Positions 13,030-24,936 of a DNA stretch of 64,000 nt are shown piece by piece. This DNA is from Diprion similis (taxonomy: Eukaryota; Arthropoda; Insecta; Hymenoptera; Diprionidae), in assembly GCF_021155765.1 (NCBI RefSeq), contig NC_060116.1, positions 5,766,001 through 5,830,000 on the forward strand, given 5' to 3'. The notes under the pieces were generated by a model that saw only the letters and a list, made by a program, of their open reading frames with translations, searched no databases and was not told where the DNA came from. The stretch's first letter is position 1, and each line of letters starts with the position of its first letter. The position numbers and the translations under genes were made by a program.

Positions 13030-16000
13030 ACTAGAGCGAGCGTTCGTTAAACTCGCCTCGACGATAGCATGCATATTCGCAAATATCATAGACGTAGATG
13101 AAAAGGAGCGCTGCGCAGTTATCGATAGAAAAATTTCTATGTATTGTAACAAAGACGCGGCAATGGATAACCTAATGTATTACAAATAACTTTCACCTAC
13201 GAACAGAGTATACAGGGGCATTCTAGTTGGGCTGCCAGGTAAGTCCAAGTATCGAATATCCCCGTCTATTGGGAATAGGCAATATACGAATGTATGTGTG
13301 TTCCTGCTTGCCGATTACACATATTCATGGACAAGTATTAAGCCCACAGACACAAATATGAACTGCCGAAACGTTGAGGTATAGCCTTGGCAGATCCGGT
13401 GATATAGAATTCCAGCGATCGGCGAGACACGGCGATACGTCCACAGACACCTGCGCAATGTTCGTGGTTCCGACGAGGGTTTTTTCCACTTTTTACATGA
13501 GTTTTAGCGACTCGTTTGGAACGAGGTCGAGTCGAATTCTGCGAAAAACATTTCGGCTGTGTCCATAGCGATTTTGCAATGTTTTCAGAAATCCTGTCAA
13601 GCCTGACGTCGGAGTTCAAGATGGCCGCCGACGCGGGTGATCTGGTGGGGGATGCGGTTCAGCTTATCGAGGGTTCGACTGTATCGCGCGCATCGATGTT
13701 GCAGGGCTTTCCCGCTTTTCTTCGCACGGTGTTTAGAATGTTGGAAAAAATACGCAGCGTGCAGCCACACACGTGCGCTTATTACAGCGATGGCTACGCA
13801 GCTGCACACAGCCTTTTAAATGCGTCACTTGTCGAGCCTAGGCTAGGCTGTATATCTAAGCTGGTCTAGTATATTTATCGCCGGTTGTTTGTTACAAAAT
13901 GTGTACTCCCACTTACTCTGCCCCAGATTTTCATCCTCCAACGACGACGACGAGAACGAACGCCGCGTCGTGTGAATGAGCTTCTTGTTTCGACGGTATA
14001 TCTATGCAACAATTTCTTCTTCCTCTTATTCTTATTCTCCTATTCCGAAATGCATCGTATGTATATCGCGTGTACATTGTAGGCATTTTCGTTGAATACG
14101 AAACGTGCCAGTCGATTGTTCAACGAGCAATTTTTAAATTATAAAAACAATTTGGCCAAAATACAGTACCCATTGACTCGCAAACACGTGAAACTAGTAT
14201 GCGGATGTACATATGTACATGTGAAATAACGGTCAGTGCGAGGAATATATAAAACGCAATTAACTTCGACTTGGCTATCGCCAAGCGCTCGGTAAAACCA
14301 GATAAAAGGAGGAAATATTTAGCGTTCGGTTTTCATGATTATATAATATATCTATATATAGATGTGTATGCCTATATCGCTGACGTTGACATCGTCGATC
14401 TATAAGAGGCAAAGGGCCACGATTTCATCAAACGAAATACAAGATACAATTAGAATAGAATATACGATATAGTTTACTTTGTATCTAATAACGCGAACCG
14501 GAAACAAGTTGTAAATTGGAATCTGCACCGCAGCCAGCTTTACTGCGTTTCATTCGTCACTCGATCGTCGTCCAGCCACTGGAAGTATAAAAATGAAAAT
14601 TTCTTGCGAAATGGGATTGACGATGTTTTTTAAGCGCGACAATTTTACGCTCTGCAAACTGACTTCGTTACGTTAGACATCACCCGGTACATTACCCTAA
14701 TGTAAGCTGTTCTGTACCAGACTGCGTACGTAGTCTGAACGTGGTAATCATACGACATAAGTCGACTCTCTAGTAACTTTTGCATCGTTCAAAATCAGTT
14801 TCAATGGCTAACGAATCACCGCAAAATTACCTTGCAAATGCTCTTTATTTTCTATATTTCTCCTGAAATATTACGATTTCATGATTTGTAAGAAGTTCTT
14901 TCGCGCAGAAACTGCACACACGTACAGGTGGGGGAAAAAATTTTTTAAATAAAAATTGCGTACGTCTAAGAGACCATTAACAGGATAAAATCTGGTCGTG
15001 CGTATATGACGATCGTAAATACATCTCGAAATAAAATTGCCGGAGCTCTGACGTTCGTCGCCGTAAATACGTATACACAATACATATGTATGTATGTGTG
15101 TGTGTATGTATGGCATAAGCATAGACATCTTGAAACAAACGCGAAAAATAACATATATAATACTTATAACGATTCTTATAAAAAATGTATTAGAATAAAC
15201 GTATGTTATAATATTATTAATCGTAACTGTACGATAAACAAATTGTTCTTGTGGTTTATCCGTCGTCCGAATTCTTGAGAGTTTTTACTTCACGATATTG
15301 GCTGCTGCTTGGAGTTTTTGATTCATATGCGGTTTTTTCCGCAAACTGAATTCACAGCTACGTTAATGTTTGGACCATTATAAACGAGATGACGAATTTT
15401 CGTGCACAAAGGAACGAATGAGATGAGAAGAATACCGATTTGAAAGCTGGGAAACGGGCGATATTTCGTAATCATAAACCGCTGTCCCAATACCACAAAT
15501 TATACGGTGAAGGATTTGGGTATCGCAATTCGCGCGAGAAATTTTGAGCAGCAAGTTTTTATGGTGAAAAGAATTTATGCGTTGCACGGTGAGGAACAAA
15601 TAGAGATAAAAATAAAATAAGTACCGGCATTTTAATTGAAAAATTGAATCACCTTGTACCTATAACATTTAATTTACTCACGAATAAAGCTCATCAATGA
15701 TTCCGTGAGTGTTTCTTTTGAGATTCATCATTCCAGATTTAAGGTCGCAACCGCGTGAAGCGAGAACAACAATTTTTGTGAAAAAGAAGAACAAAGACAC
15801 TCCGGTCGCGAATAATACAAAGTTCGCGTACAACCACGTAGATTATTTCGACATTTCGGCAGTTCAGTGTGTGGAGTATTCAACAATCAAGCATCAGCTC
15901 TCTATGTTGCAGGTAATAAAGTGACTGCATTTATATATCTACAAATAAGATAAGAGTCGGATGTAAAAGTGAATACTGATCAATTGATTTGTCAGATAAA

Positions 16001-17640
16001 GAGAGTTTCGTTATACTGCACATACGATAAAAGCTAGAAAAGAATAAAACTCGAGTTCATCGCGTAACGAATTTAACCACGGCGAAAAATTCTTGGTACT
16101 GCGCAGCCCTGAGAGTAAGGAAAAAATTTCGGGGAAAAGATATTCGCGAATAACAGCCGCGTTTCCTGAAGAGCGAAGGAAGTCCCGTTTCCTCGCCCAC
16201 GTTTAACGACCACCGCGATGTCGACCTTATCTAGCGTTTTCTTACGTCAAGATAAGAATTAATCGAAGATAGGCAAACAAAGTTACCACGCATCTAGTCG
16301 AACCATCGAGTAGAGTTTTTGCAGCTTTGCGTCGTCCGATGTATCCATACGTCTGTCACAAGGACACTCTACTGTCGAAGAAGACGGGAAACGTGTCACT
16401 GACAGGGTGCTCCGAACGAACTCGATACAAATTAGTCAAAAAAAAACTATTAGTAACAGTAACTAATTCCTTCGTTATAAATTCTGTATTTCGCAATTCG
16501 GTGCAAGAACGAAGTACCAAGTACGACGAAGAATCCGACAGTAGGTAGGTACTATCGAGGGACCAACAGCAGTCCTGGTGATCCGGAATCCGTCTCTCCG
16601 ATGGCTTCTTCGTCTGTACCCGTTGCCTCGCGTACTGTCGTTTCTTCGTAAATTCTACCTCCGTTTCAGCTTCTCTTCCTTCCTTCTTTCCTTCCCTCTT
16701 TCTACCATATTTGTGCTATCGTTAAGTTTGATTTGAAATAAAGTCTGCGGTTTTCGCCTCTGCTGTAGATATCGTTACGAAATTGTTTGAATTTTGATTT
16801 CTCTTGTATGTTGATTATCATTTCTTCGGTGACATTGCATCGTGTGATTCTAATATGTTCGCGAATCACGCTCCGCCTCTCGTCATCGTATGCCTGTGTG
16901 ATTTCCGTTGATTAAATTTGAATTACTGAGTAACTCGGTAGCTAACGAATAAGTACTTTCTCTCTGGTTTATAACAATATCTCTACTTTTCTACTAATCT
17001 TCTCTAAGAACTGCTTCAGTAATATCGGTCGTATATTGAGCTATCTCTATTAATTTCCATTGACTCAATTTCATCTATATATTTACTGATTCAGCTGGTG
17101 AATACCGCCGCTCTATAATCAGATCGCGTTGTCAACTTTATTATATAAAAATGAACGCATTAGCATTTGGTGGCCAACTCGGCTGAACGATCTTCTCTTC
17201 CGATTGTTTAATTGACGCGAGTCTAATTGGGGAATCACACCGCAGGCAGTGTCGACTGCGATAGTCCTCAACTGGTCGTAGCAGAGAAATATCGTTACAA
17301 TGTACATATATATATATATACACACATGTATCTATATATTATATATTATATATGTATATATATATATTCGCATATGTTATATACCGACACCCGCTTATCT
17401 AACAATAAACAATTCCATCGGTCGCTAGAACGTGCCAACAATAAGACACAAACAAGACTATGACTGATCCTCCCCCTTCGCCGCGAATGTCTCAAGAATC
17501 GAGAAAGACAAATCTCGGACAAATCGGACTTACAACTATACATAGCCGTATAGTTACCGTGGGAGAGGATATCTCTCGGTAGATCGATCGTCAATGAATT
17601 CAAAAATATTTGCATTTCGCGTTTACGGTCTATATAAATA
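13030..17640. other. non-coding DNA with a GC-richer island near 13.5-13.9 kb
   Basis: The island includes CAAGATGGCCGCCG at about 13619, close to a YY1/Pho-type ATGGC core, within a 117-codon open frame (13516-13869). The frame has no recognisable similarity and no clear splice context, so I leave it unannotated. (AT/CA) simple repeats lie near 15080-15110 and 17300-17370. Confidence 0.4.
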
Positions 17641-18742
17641 CGAGAATCAGAGGAAGGAAGGAAGGAAGGAAGGAAGGAGGAACACGAGACGGAATAATAA
17701 AAAAACCACTTGCGGCGCAAGTACGACTATGGAAGTCGGTAGCGACGCCGATGGTGGGGATGTCGACGAGGAGGCAGGAGGAGGCAGGAGGAGTCAGGAG
17801 GAGGGAGGTGAGATTAGGTCTAGCCGGATGTTCCATCGGGTGCTACGACAATGGCAGAGGCAACGCCGAACGCCGCCAGCTGACTCGGCTCCGTATCTCC
17901 GTAGTATTCGCCGTGTGGCCGTGTAGCTTCTCGGCAGTAGCTTAGCCAAACGAGCGACAGTCCGCGTTGCGCGCCAACGAGCCGAGGGTTTCAACGGAGG
18001 TTTTGTCGACCAAGTATCGCAAAGTATCAAAGTATCAAAGTATCAACGAGGCGCCGGATCGGACAAGCGCTGAAAGTGGCTGAAATCGGCGGCGTGTAAC
18101 GTGCGCTTCGATTTCGACAGGAGCGGAATTCGCGGAGTCTTACAAATACGGCAGTTCTTCCGTTCTTTTTCTCTAGTCCCCCCCAAATCGCGGGAGTCGT
18201 GTCCGCAGTGTGACTACGTATATTATTGTCTGTCCCCCGGTTACAATCCTTTCTTTTCATAAATCGTAGTTATCAAAGTATCTCCGTCGCTGTGCTGCCT
18301 GCGGTACGCTGTGAAATTGATCGATAACGAAGAGAAACAAGGAGGAGGCGTTATACAATAGGTGCGTCGATATTGGAATTAGAAATTGTACTTGTATTGT
18401 TGATTGAGTGAGGTGAAACACAAACCAACGATACCTACGACGGAAATTCGCTTCTGTTGACACAACGACGGTTGCACATCGTTTTTTAAGATGCGATTGC
18501 GACGCGACGCCGCGTGTTTTTCGGTTTCCTCTTTTTTTTTAATTATTCCCCCACCTCCCCCCCCCCTGCCGCCCGTCATATTGATTCATTTCTGTGTGTT
18601 GTGCCGTGCATGTGCCTCGAATGATCAACACGTGGGACATTATGATACTTCGTACACGACACCACTAGCTTTGTAATGCATCGTGTATATAATACGCGCG
18701 GAATATTTAATTTGGCGATAAACAAACATCTAGATTTACCGC

Positions 18743-18766
18743 GTGTGTGTGTGTGTGTGTGTGTGT
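18743..18766 (+). repeat. (GT)12 microsatellite
   Basis: Uninterrupted GT dinucleotide run. It lies 50 bp before a (CAAA)n run (18815-18845). Confidence 0.9.
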
Positions 18767-18814
18767 CTTTTGTCCTGGTTTTTTCCACCTCCTCGTGATA
18801 ATTATTTTTGCAAA

Positions 18815-18845
18815 ACAAACAAACAAACAAACAAACAAACAAACA
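18815..18845 (+). repeat. (CAAA)n microsatellite
   Basis: About seven to eight tandem copies of AAAC/CAAA. Confidence 0.9.
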
Positions 18846-19522
18846 ACGCAAGACTCGTGAGAAGAGAAGGAAATAAAAAAAGGAAGGAACGAAAAAACGA
18901 CACAAAACAAAACAAACCCGCCAAGAACCACGGGATAAAAAACGAATAACAACAATCCTCTATTTCTAGGCAGGAAACAAGTTTTGAGGATCACTATAAC
19001 TAAGACTGTTTAAAAATAGTTCGATATACGGTAGGGGCGGATAGAGTTATAGTATAGACTCTAGGGTACCTATGTGTACGAAGAAAGAAGAAGAATCCGT
19101 TTCAATATCACATCACTGACATAACCGAATAGAAACAATCGACGCGAGACTGTGAAAAGAATACGCATTATTATACTTACGCGAATCGAGATACTACGTA
19201 CACACGTATGAGGACAAACAGTATCGTCTACTATCTAATTGTAAGCGGTGAATTAGAAAAAGACAAAATATTTACCGTTACACACGCATATTACGCATGC
19301 ATGAATCTACATTGTACATACATACATACATACATACATACAAACATACATGAATAAGTTGTACATACACGTATGAAACTCGCAACGCAATTCTTATAAT
19401 CGTTCGCGCTAAGGCAATCGTCGAACTTTGAAATACACGCATACGTAATGTGAAAATAGTTTTCTAACTTGTAAACAAAGAGCGGTGAAAACGGGACGGC
19501 TGTCGAGTAAACAGCGGCTCAA

Positions 19523-19597
19523 GCGTGCGTGCGTGCGTGCGTGCGTGCGTGACTACACGCGTACGCGGTGGGAGCGACAGAGAGAGAGAGAGAGAGG
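19523..19597 (+). repeat. (GCGT)n followed by (GA)n simple repeats
   Basis: About seven copies of GTGC at 19523-19550, then a GA-rich run at about 19578-19597. Confidence 0.85.
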
Positions 19598-22464
19598 GAG
19601 GGAGAGGGGTCGACTCTTGTACGCGACGAAGGCAGCGCCGCCGCACCGGCAGGCCGCAAACAGCAGCAGCATCTGCGAGGAGAGATAGAAGGCCTGGCAT
19701 TCGCCTCCGCCTCGCGTGACGCAACTCATTCACGTCTCACAGCTTCCTTCCTCTACGCCCGTCTCGCCACGAGAGAGTACGAGAGATCCTTACTACGCAA
19801 TATTTAAACCGACGCAACGCTCGAGAGACCCAGAAAACGCCTGACGCGCGCACAACAAATTACGCGTGTAAAGCAACCCCGGATTTTAGGGTGTTTCGAG
19901 AGGAGTTTCTTACGCGTTAAAGATTTGGGAGATTTTTCTACGAGAATACGTCTCGTTTCGTTGTTTCGGCAAACTTTTTAATCGGTACGGGATTTGGCGT
20001 AAAATGATCGCGCCGTGTTTGCTGGATATAATAAGGATTGTACGAATTTTTTGTCGTATGTTTATTTTTAGCACTTTGACCTATAAGTCACGATTTTTAA
20101 CGTAATTTTTTAGTTTTCGGGAGAAAAATTACGGCTCGGAACTTGTACCGGTAAGGTTTTTTGACTCGTGTGTTAACCTCACGTCTGTCTCGTTAAGAAA
20201 CCGTATCCAAACTCTTTACGAAATTTACTATTTCATGTATAACGCGAGCTTGTTTTTTACGCGGTTTTCCATGCTTGTTTTCCGTACACAAAGTACTACC
20301 CGTTGCTATGACGGTAGAGTGAGTCTACAGACGCGCATGTGTGGAGTACAGAAAAGGCTAATTTTTACGAGTCAAGCGTTACTAGTGATCTTTTCTGCAC
20401 TGCGCGCATGCGCTGTCGCGAAAAAATCTAACATTACGCGACCCTAATCTCAATTTCGTGGTTCGTGAAAAAACGCGTAACTTATTCTTGTTATATAAAG
20501 AATCGTGTACAACAAAGACGCGTATTTGCAATATTCGACTATGGCTCACCTACGACTCATATTGCAAACTTACACTCCAAAAGACAGAATTTGCCACCTT
20601 GTTGCACTATTCGCTAATTATTAGGTAATTTGTAATCAGTCGTATGATAATAATTAATCGGTCCTCTGACCGATCACATCCCACTTCCGGACCTCAACAC
20701 GATCATATCACAAACAATTTCAAACCGAATCGGTGTCTGGTGAAAGAATCAGATGGATTCCCGTAAAAACTCCAACATCGGTCACGTGACATCACGCTGA
20801 AAAGTGACGTAGTTAATCGCTTTCGGAAATTGAGGACCGCTTGTCTATTCTTATCGCGTTGAGGACGGCTATTATTATTAAGGACGGATATTACACGGAT
20901 TACACACCGCCGCCGGTTTATTTACTCGTCCACCGATATATGGGTGGAAAATAGGTCTGTATGGACGTACGTAGATACATACATACTCGTATGCCGTCCG
21001 GTTTGCATTTTTTTTTTTTTAAACAAACTACGAAGAAGATGGAAAAGAAGAAACGAGAATTGTTTTCTTTTTCTCCTTTTTTTTTTATTTTCAACACTTG
21101 TTCAAATTGAAATTTCGCCGCCACGGAACGATCGAACAGCAGTCAGTCGTATTGTTGTCGTATTTCCACAGAAATTCGTAGTAGTACAGATATGCTTGCA
21201 TCAAGGGGGAAAATTTCATTTACCTTGTAGTGTTTTGATTTCACGTGACGTTGACCTTTCTAAAGTCAATAAATAAAAAGATAAATGATTATTTCACAAC
21301 CTTGTAGAATTGCCGAAATTCAGTTGATCGTAATAAAGCTAAATATGCTCTTAAATATTGAAAATTACTCAATTTTCGTTAAAAATCGTTCTCTTAAATT
21401 GAGAAGGAATGAATTTTGTGACAATAAGTTATTTAAAATATATTCGCGTCATCAGCTTGAATTAGTTTCAGGTTGACACGAGAAACATATTTGTTCGGCT
21501 AAAAAAAGTCGCTCAGCATTTCTACGAAACGATACAAACGACATTATAGATACTAACGTGTATAATTGAATAGTATCGGAAAATCAGTAAAACTCTTTTG
21601 AATTTGACGACACGACGCGACGTGTTTACTATTAATTTTCTGCCGAGTCAAATACATAAAGTTTTTTTCCAACCCAATAAAACTCTGCATTTAATTTATT
21701 TTGTACAAACGAAGAATCGTTAGGATCACACACGATTTATCAATATTGAACAGCGTGCATTAGGTGTATATATTCGAAGTTCGTTTTATTTATATCGTAT
21801 ATATAATAAATACGACGTGAACTTGTCAGTTCGCTGCAGGCATGTGTCACGGCCACGAGATAAAACGTTAATTAATAATATCGCGACGCAGTTATAACCC
21901 CGAACTATCGTACTGACAGCCAGACTCGACTCTCCGACGGTGATTTCTCTTCGCTTCGATGACCAGCAACGCTGCTGAAACAACACTTCGCTATATACTC
22001 TTAATTCAAATATGTGATAATCCAAATCTGGCATATTGCATATTTCTGAGACCTTCTTGTAATTAACAACGGATTGACGTACGCACGTAAAAATACTCTG
22101 CATTATCGTCGTGGTTTCTTTCTCTCTCCCTCTCTCTCTCTCAACTTATGACGCAGCGTTTGGTAATCGGTGTACCAATAATCAAGTTATTACGATTGGT
22201 CAGTTGACTGGAATTTTCTCTCCACCGTAAGCGGGCAAATTTTAACATTTCTGAGATTTTTATGAAACGATGTTAAATTGTTATCATCAACACGATGTCG
22301 GGAATATTTTTTTCTTATCTCTTTTAACTGCACGGCGTCTTGTTCCATGCATGCTACACGTATTACGTGCGTATATAGTACGTATGTGTAACGTATGTTA
22401 TGTATATCGTCGTCGTTTTCGCCATTTCGTTCGCTCGCTTAGCTCCCAGCCTAATTCATTGTAT

Positions 22465-22535
22465 CTATCTATCTACCTACCTACTACCTACCTCCCTACC
22501 TCCCTACCTCCCTACCTCCCTACCTCCCTACCTAC
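22465..22535 (+). repeat. CTAC/CTCC tetranucleotide tract
   Basis: Pyrimidine-rich tandem repeats of CTAC changing to CTCCCTAC units. Confidence 0.85.
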
Positions 22536-23963
22536 GTGCCTGACCGACTGCCTGTCTCCTCGCGCCATATGGAGGAATTGAATTCTCGTTAGTGAACGTT
22601 AATTCTTTAATGCGTATTCTCACCGCGTGTCAAATAATTTCTACCGCCGTATTATAAGTAGCCTTCTCCCGCTACTCCGCAAGATCGAATTCCTTTAGCT
22701 TATATAAGAGTACATAATCGAGCATCGAAAATAACACGTTCTTAATTCGTATTTATCCGAAGAGCGCAATTCGTGTTTTACCGCCTCGCTTAACGGTTAT
22801 TATTAGAAGCGTGGTAAAAAGAAACTCGTCGCATTCGTAATTCGTTTAATTTCAGCAACGATCTCCGTATTGCACCGCATTATCTGTCCTCTCTTAATAT
22901 TCAACTTTCAGCTTATAGAACGTAACAAAAATTAACATTGTGCGAAATAAACTTGTGGTGAAATAGGTATCGTTGCATTAACGATTCTAAATATTCTTGC
23001 ATTTATATAAAAAGATTTGCTCCAAGAAATTATTTAGTCTCACTAAAGACGTCAATACAAGACGCTTGACGGTGTTACAGAAACGTCGAATACGACGTTT
23101 TTTTTTTTTTTTTTTAATTATTCACACTTCATTTGTTTTCAGTCAAATCTCACAGCGTAGTTAAAAAATAGATACCATAATAGTTATACGTACTAGATTT
23201 TTCCGGTTACAGTTAATAAAAGTCACTGCAGCTGATACAGTAAACGGAACAAGAAATTTCCCTCGTATCATACGTGTGACGGAAAAGTTACTTAAGAGTA
23301 GGAAAATTTTGTATCGCACAGTAGAAATGAGCTCATATTTTTTCATTCTTATTTTGTTACATTGACCCTGTCTTTTTAAAACCGGTTCTATACTTCGTAA
23401 TATGTCTTCCTACTACTAAATTCAAGACATTCCTAGAACAAACTGTGTTTGTCTATATCTCTGGATATACACGTGTATATATACATATATGCGCGTGTGA
23501 GTAATGGGTCGTAAAAAAGTAGTAGAAGAAGAAGGGGATAAAAATTCTACGCAATATTTGCGGACACGCGCGTCACCAAGTGCTTTTTCATCGTCCGACA
23601 TTTAATCGTTATGTTGTTTGGAGCAAGTTTAGCATTTTTTCGACATTCCTGTCGTCATTTTTTTTGACAAAGTGAATCTTTCGCTGGCTGTACCGAAGCG
23701 GAATATATTCTATCCTAAATACGGTTCTAATTCACTTATTGTTAGTCTTCATCCCTGTTTCCAACCTGCACGAGTTTCCGTTCATTTTCGTCATCCACCC
23801 CCCCCCTCTTCGTGCTGCGACAAATCACTCGACGAAACTCACGAATCATTAGAGAACACGCGACCGTTCGACAGGCATTAACTATTAGTCATCGCCTCGC
23901 CGCGTAGAAACAGCTGTCTAATTTTTCCCGCAAAAGTAATCCGTATTTTTATGTGCATATCTA

Positions 23964-23965
<2 letters not shown>

Positions 23966-24006
<41 letters not shown>

Positions 24007-24008
24007 GG
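23966..24008 (+). repeat. (AT)n microsatellite
   Basis: A long AT dinucleotide run with interruptions at its ends. Confidence 0.9.
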
Positions 24009-24936
24009 ATACGAGTATGTGGTGTGTATTAACGACGTGTGTTTAACGTACCCTCTCAACAATCAGTCGTTGCTTGCATGTTTGAGTAATTCTCAGAAGA
24101 TGTTTTAACTTATCATCGTTGTGTATATACAGATATAAATTTCTTTCTTGGTATAATAAATCATACGTTATAGGAGAGTTGGACGATCCAGTCAAGGATA
24201 TTTATTTGCATTCAAATATATTATGAAATATTATATACGTTTACTATATGGAGGTGCAGCCCACAAGTAGAACACTATACACATAATTTAACTATGCAGA
24301 GTTTGAAGATATTTTTTCCCCATTATAATAGCTTTATAAGCGAAAATCTGTCTTTAGGAATACTTGATTTTTCCCATACTAAGTATCCGTTTTATATGTC
24401 TATTATCTTGTTCGGTTTACAGGTCGGAGGATAATCGAAACACAGGCGTCCTGCGGTCTTGGTGAATGATCACGTTTTGGAAAACGACTTGGGTTCATCG
24501 GTCCTGCATCTGGTTATAAATTAGATTGAAAAAATTTTTTGTTTTGAATCAATAAAAAACAAACAAAAAAACACAATAGTGAAAGGAATTGACTACACGT
24601 GAAGCAAAGAACAAAGATAATTAGAAATAATCAAAGAAATTAGATAGCTAATTGTGCTTTGTTTTTTTTTTTTTAAACTATCATAATTTATAAACAGCGC
24701 GTTTTAAACATTACGCCTAGTGTGTTATTACATAAAAACTTGTAAAAATAAAATAATAAGTTGTTAAAGAGTGAGAGCTAAAAGTTGACTTGACGTGAAA
24801 AAGTAAATTGAAATATCGACAAAGCGTTTGTGGCCATTGGCTATGAGACACAGTAGCGGGTGTGTAAAATTTGCGGTGTATGATTATTTGAATAAGAGGT
24901 GAAAGGAGAACCAGACACCGATGAAAAACGGTAATC

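Larger units (their letters stand above)
17641..19810. promoter_or_regulatory. CpG-rich, repeat-rich block, possible distal promoter/leader exon
   Basis: A (GGAA)n run (17652-17678) and GGAGG-rich DNA are followed by CpG-dense sequence with direct AAGTATC repeats (about 18010-18044). A donor-like ACAATAG|GTGCGT ends at 18361. There is no convincing ORF. It could hold the transcription start and first non-coding exon of the insulin receptor gene downstream, joined to an acceptor GTTTACAG ending at 24422. That is inference only. Confidence 0.3.
19811..24422. other. non-coding DNA upstream of the insulin receptor gene
   Basis: No supportable exon, apart from the acceptor-like pyrimidine tract ending TTTACAG at 24422. 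That acceptor would start a 5' UTR exon running into the ATG at 24937. Confidence 0.4.

Noticed and set aside
13516-13869. 117-codon plus-strand open frame in a GC-richer island
   Set aside because: No recognisable motif, no clear splice sites and overlapping open frames on both strands. GC content alone can explain it.
17594-17945. Overlapping 110-codon plus-strand frames in GGA-rich DNA
   Set aside because: Low-complexity composition, several frames open at once and no splice or domain support.
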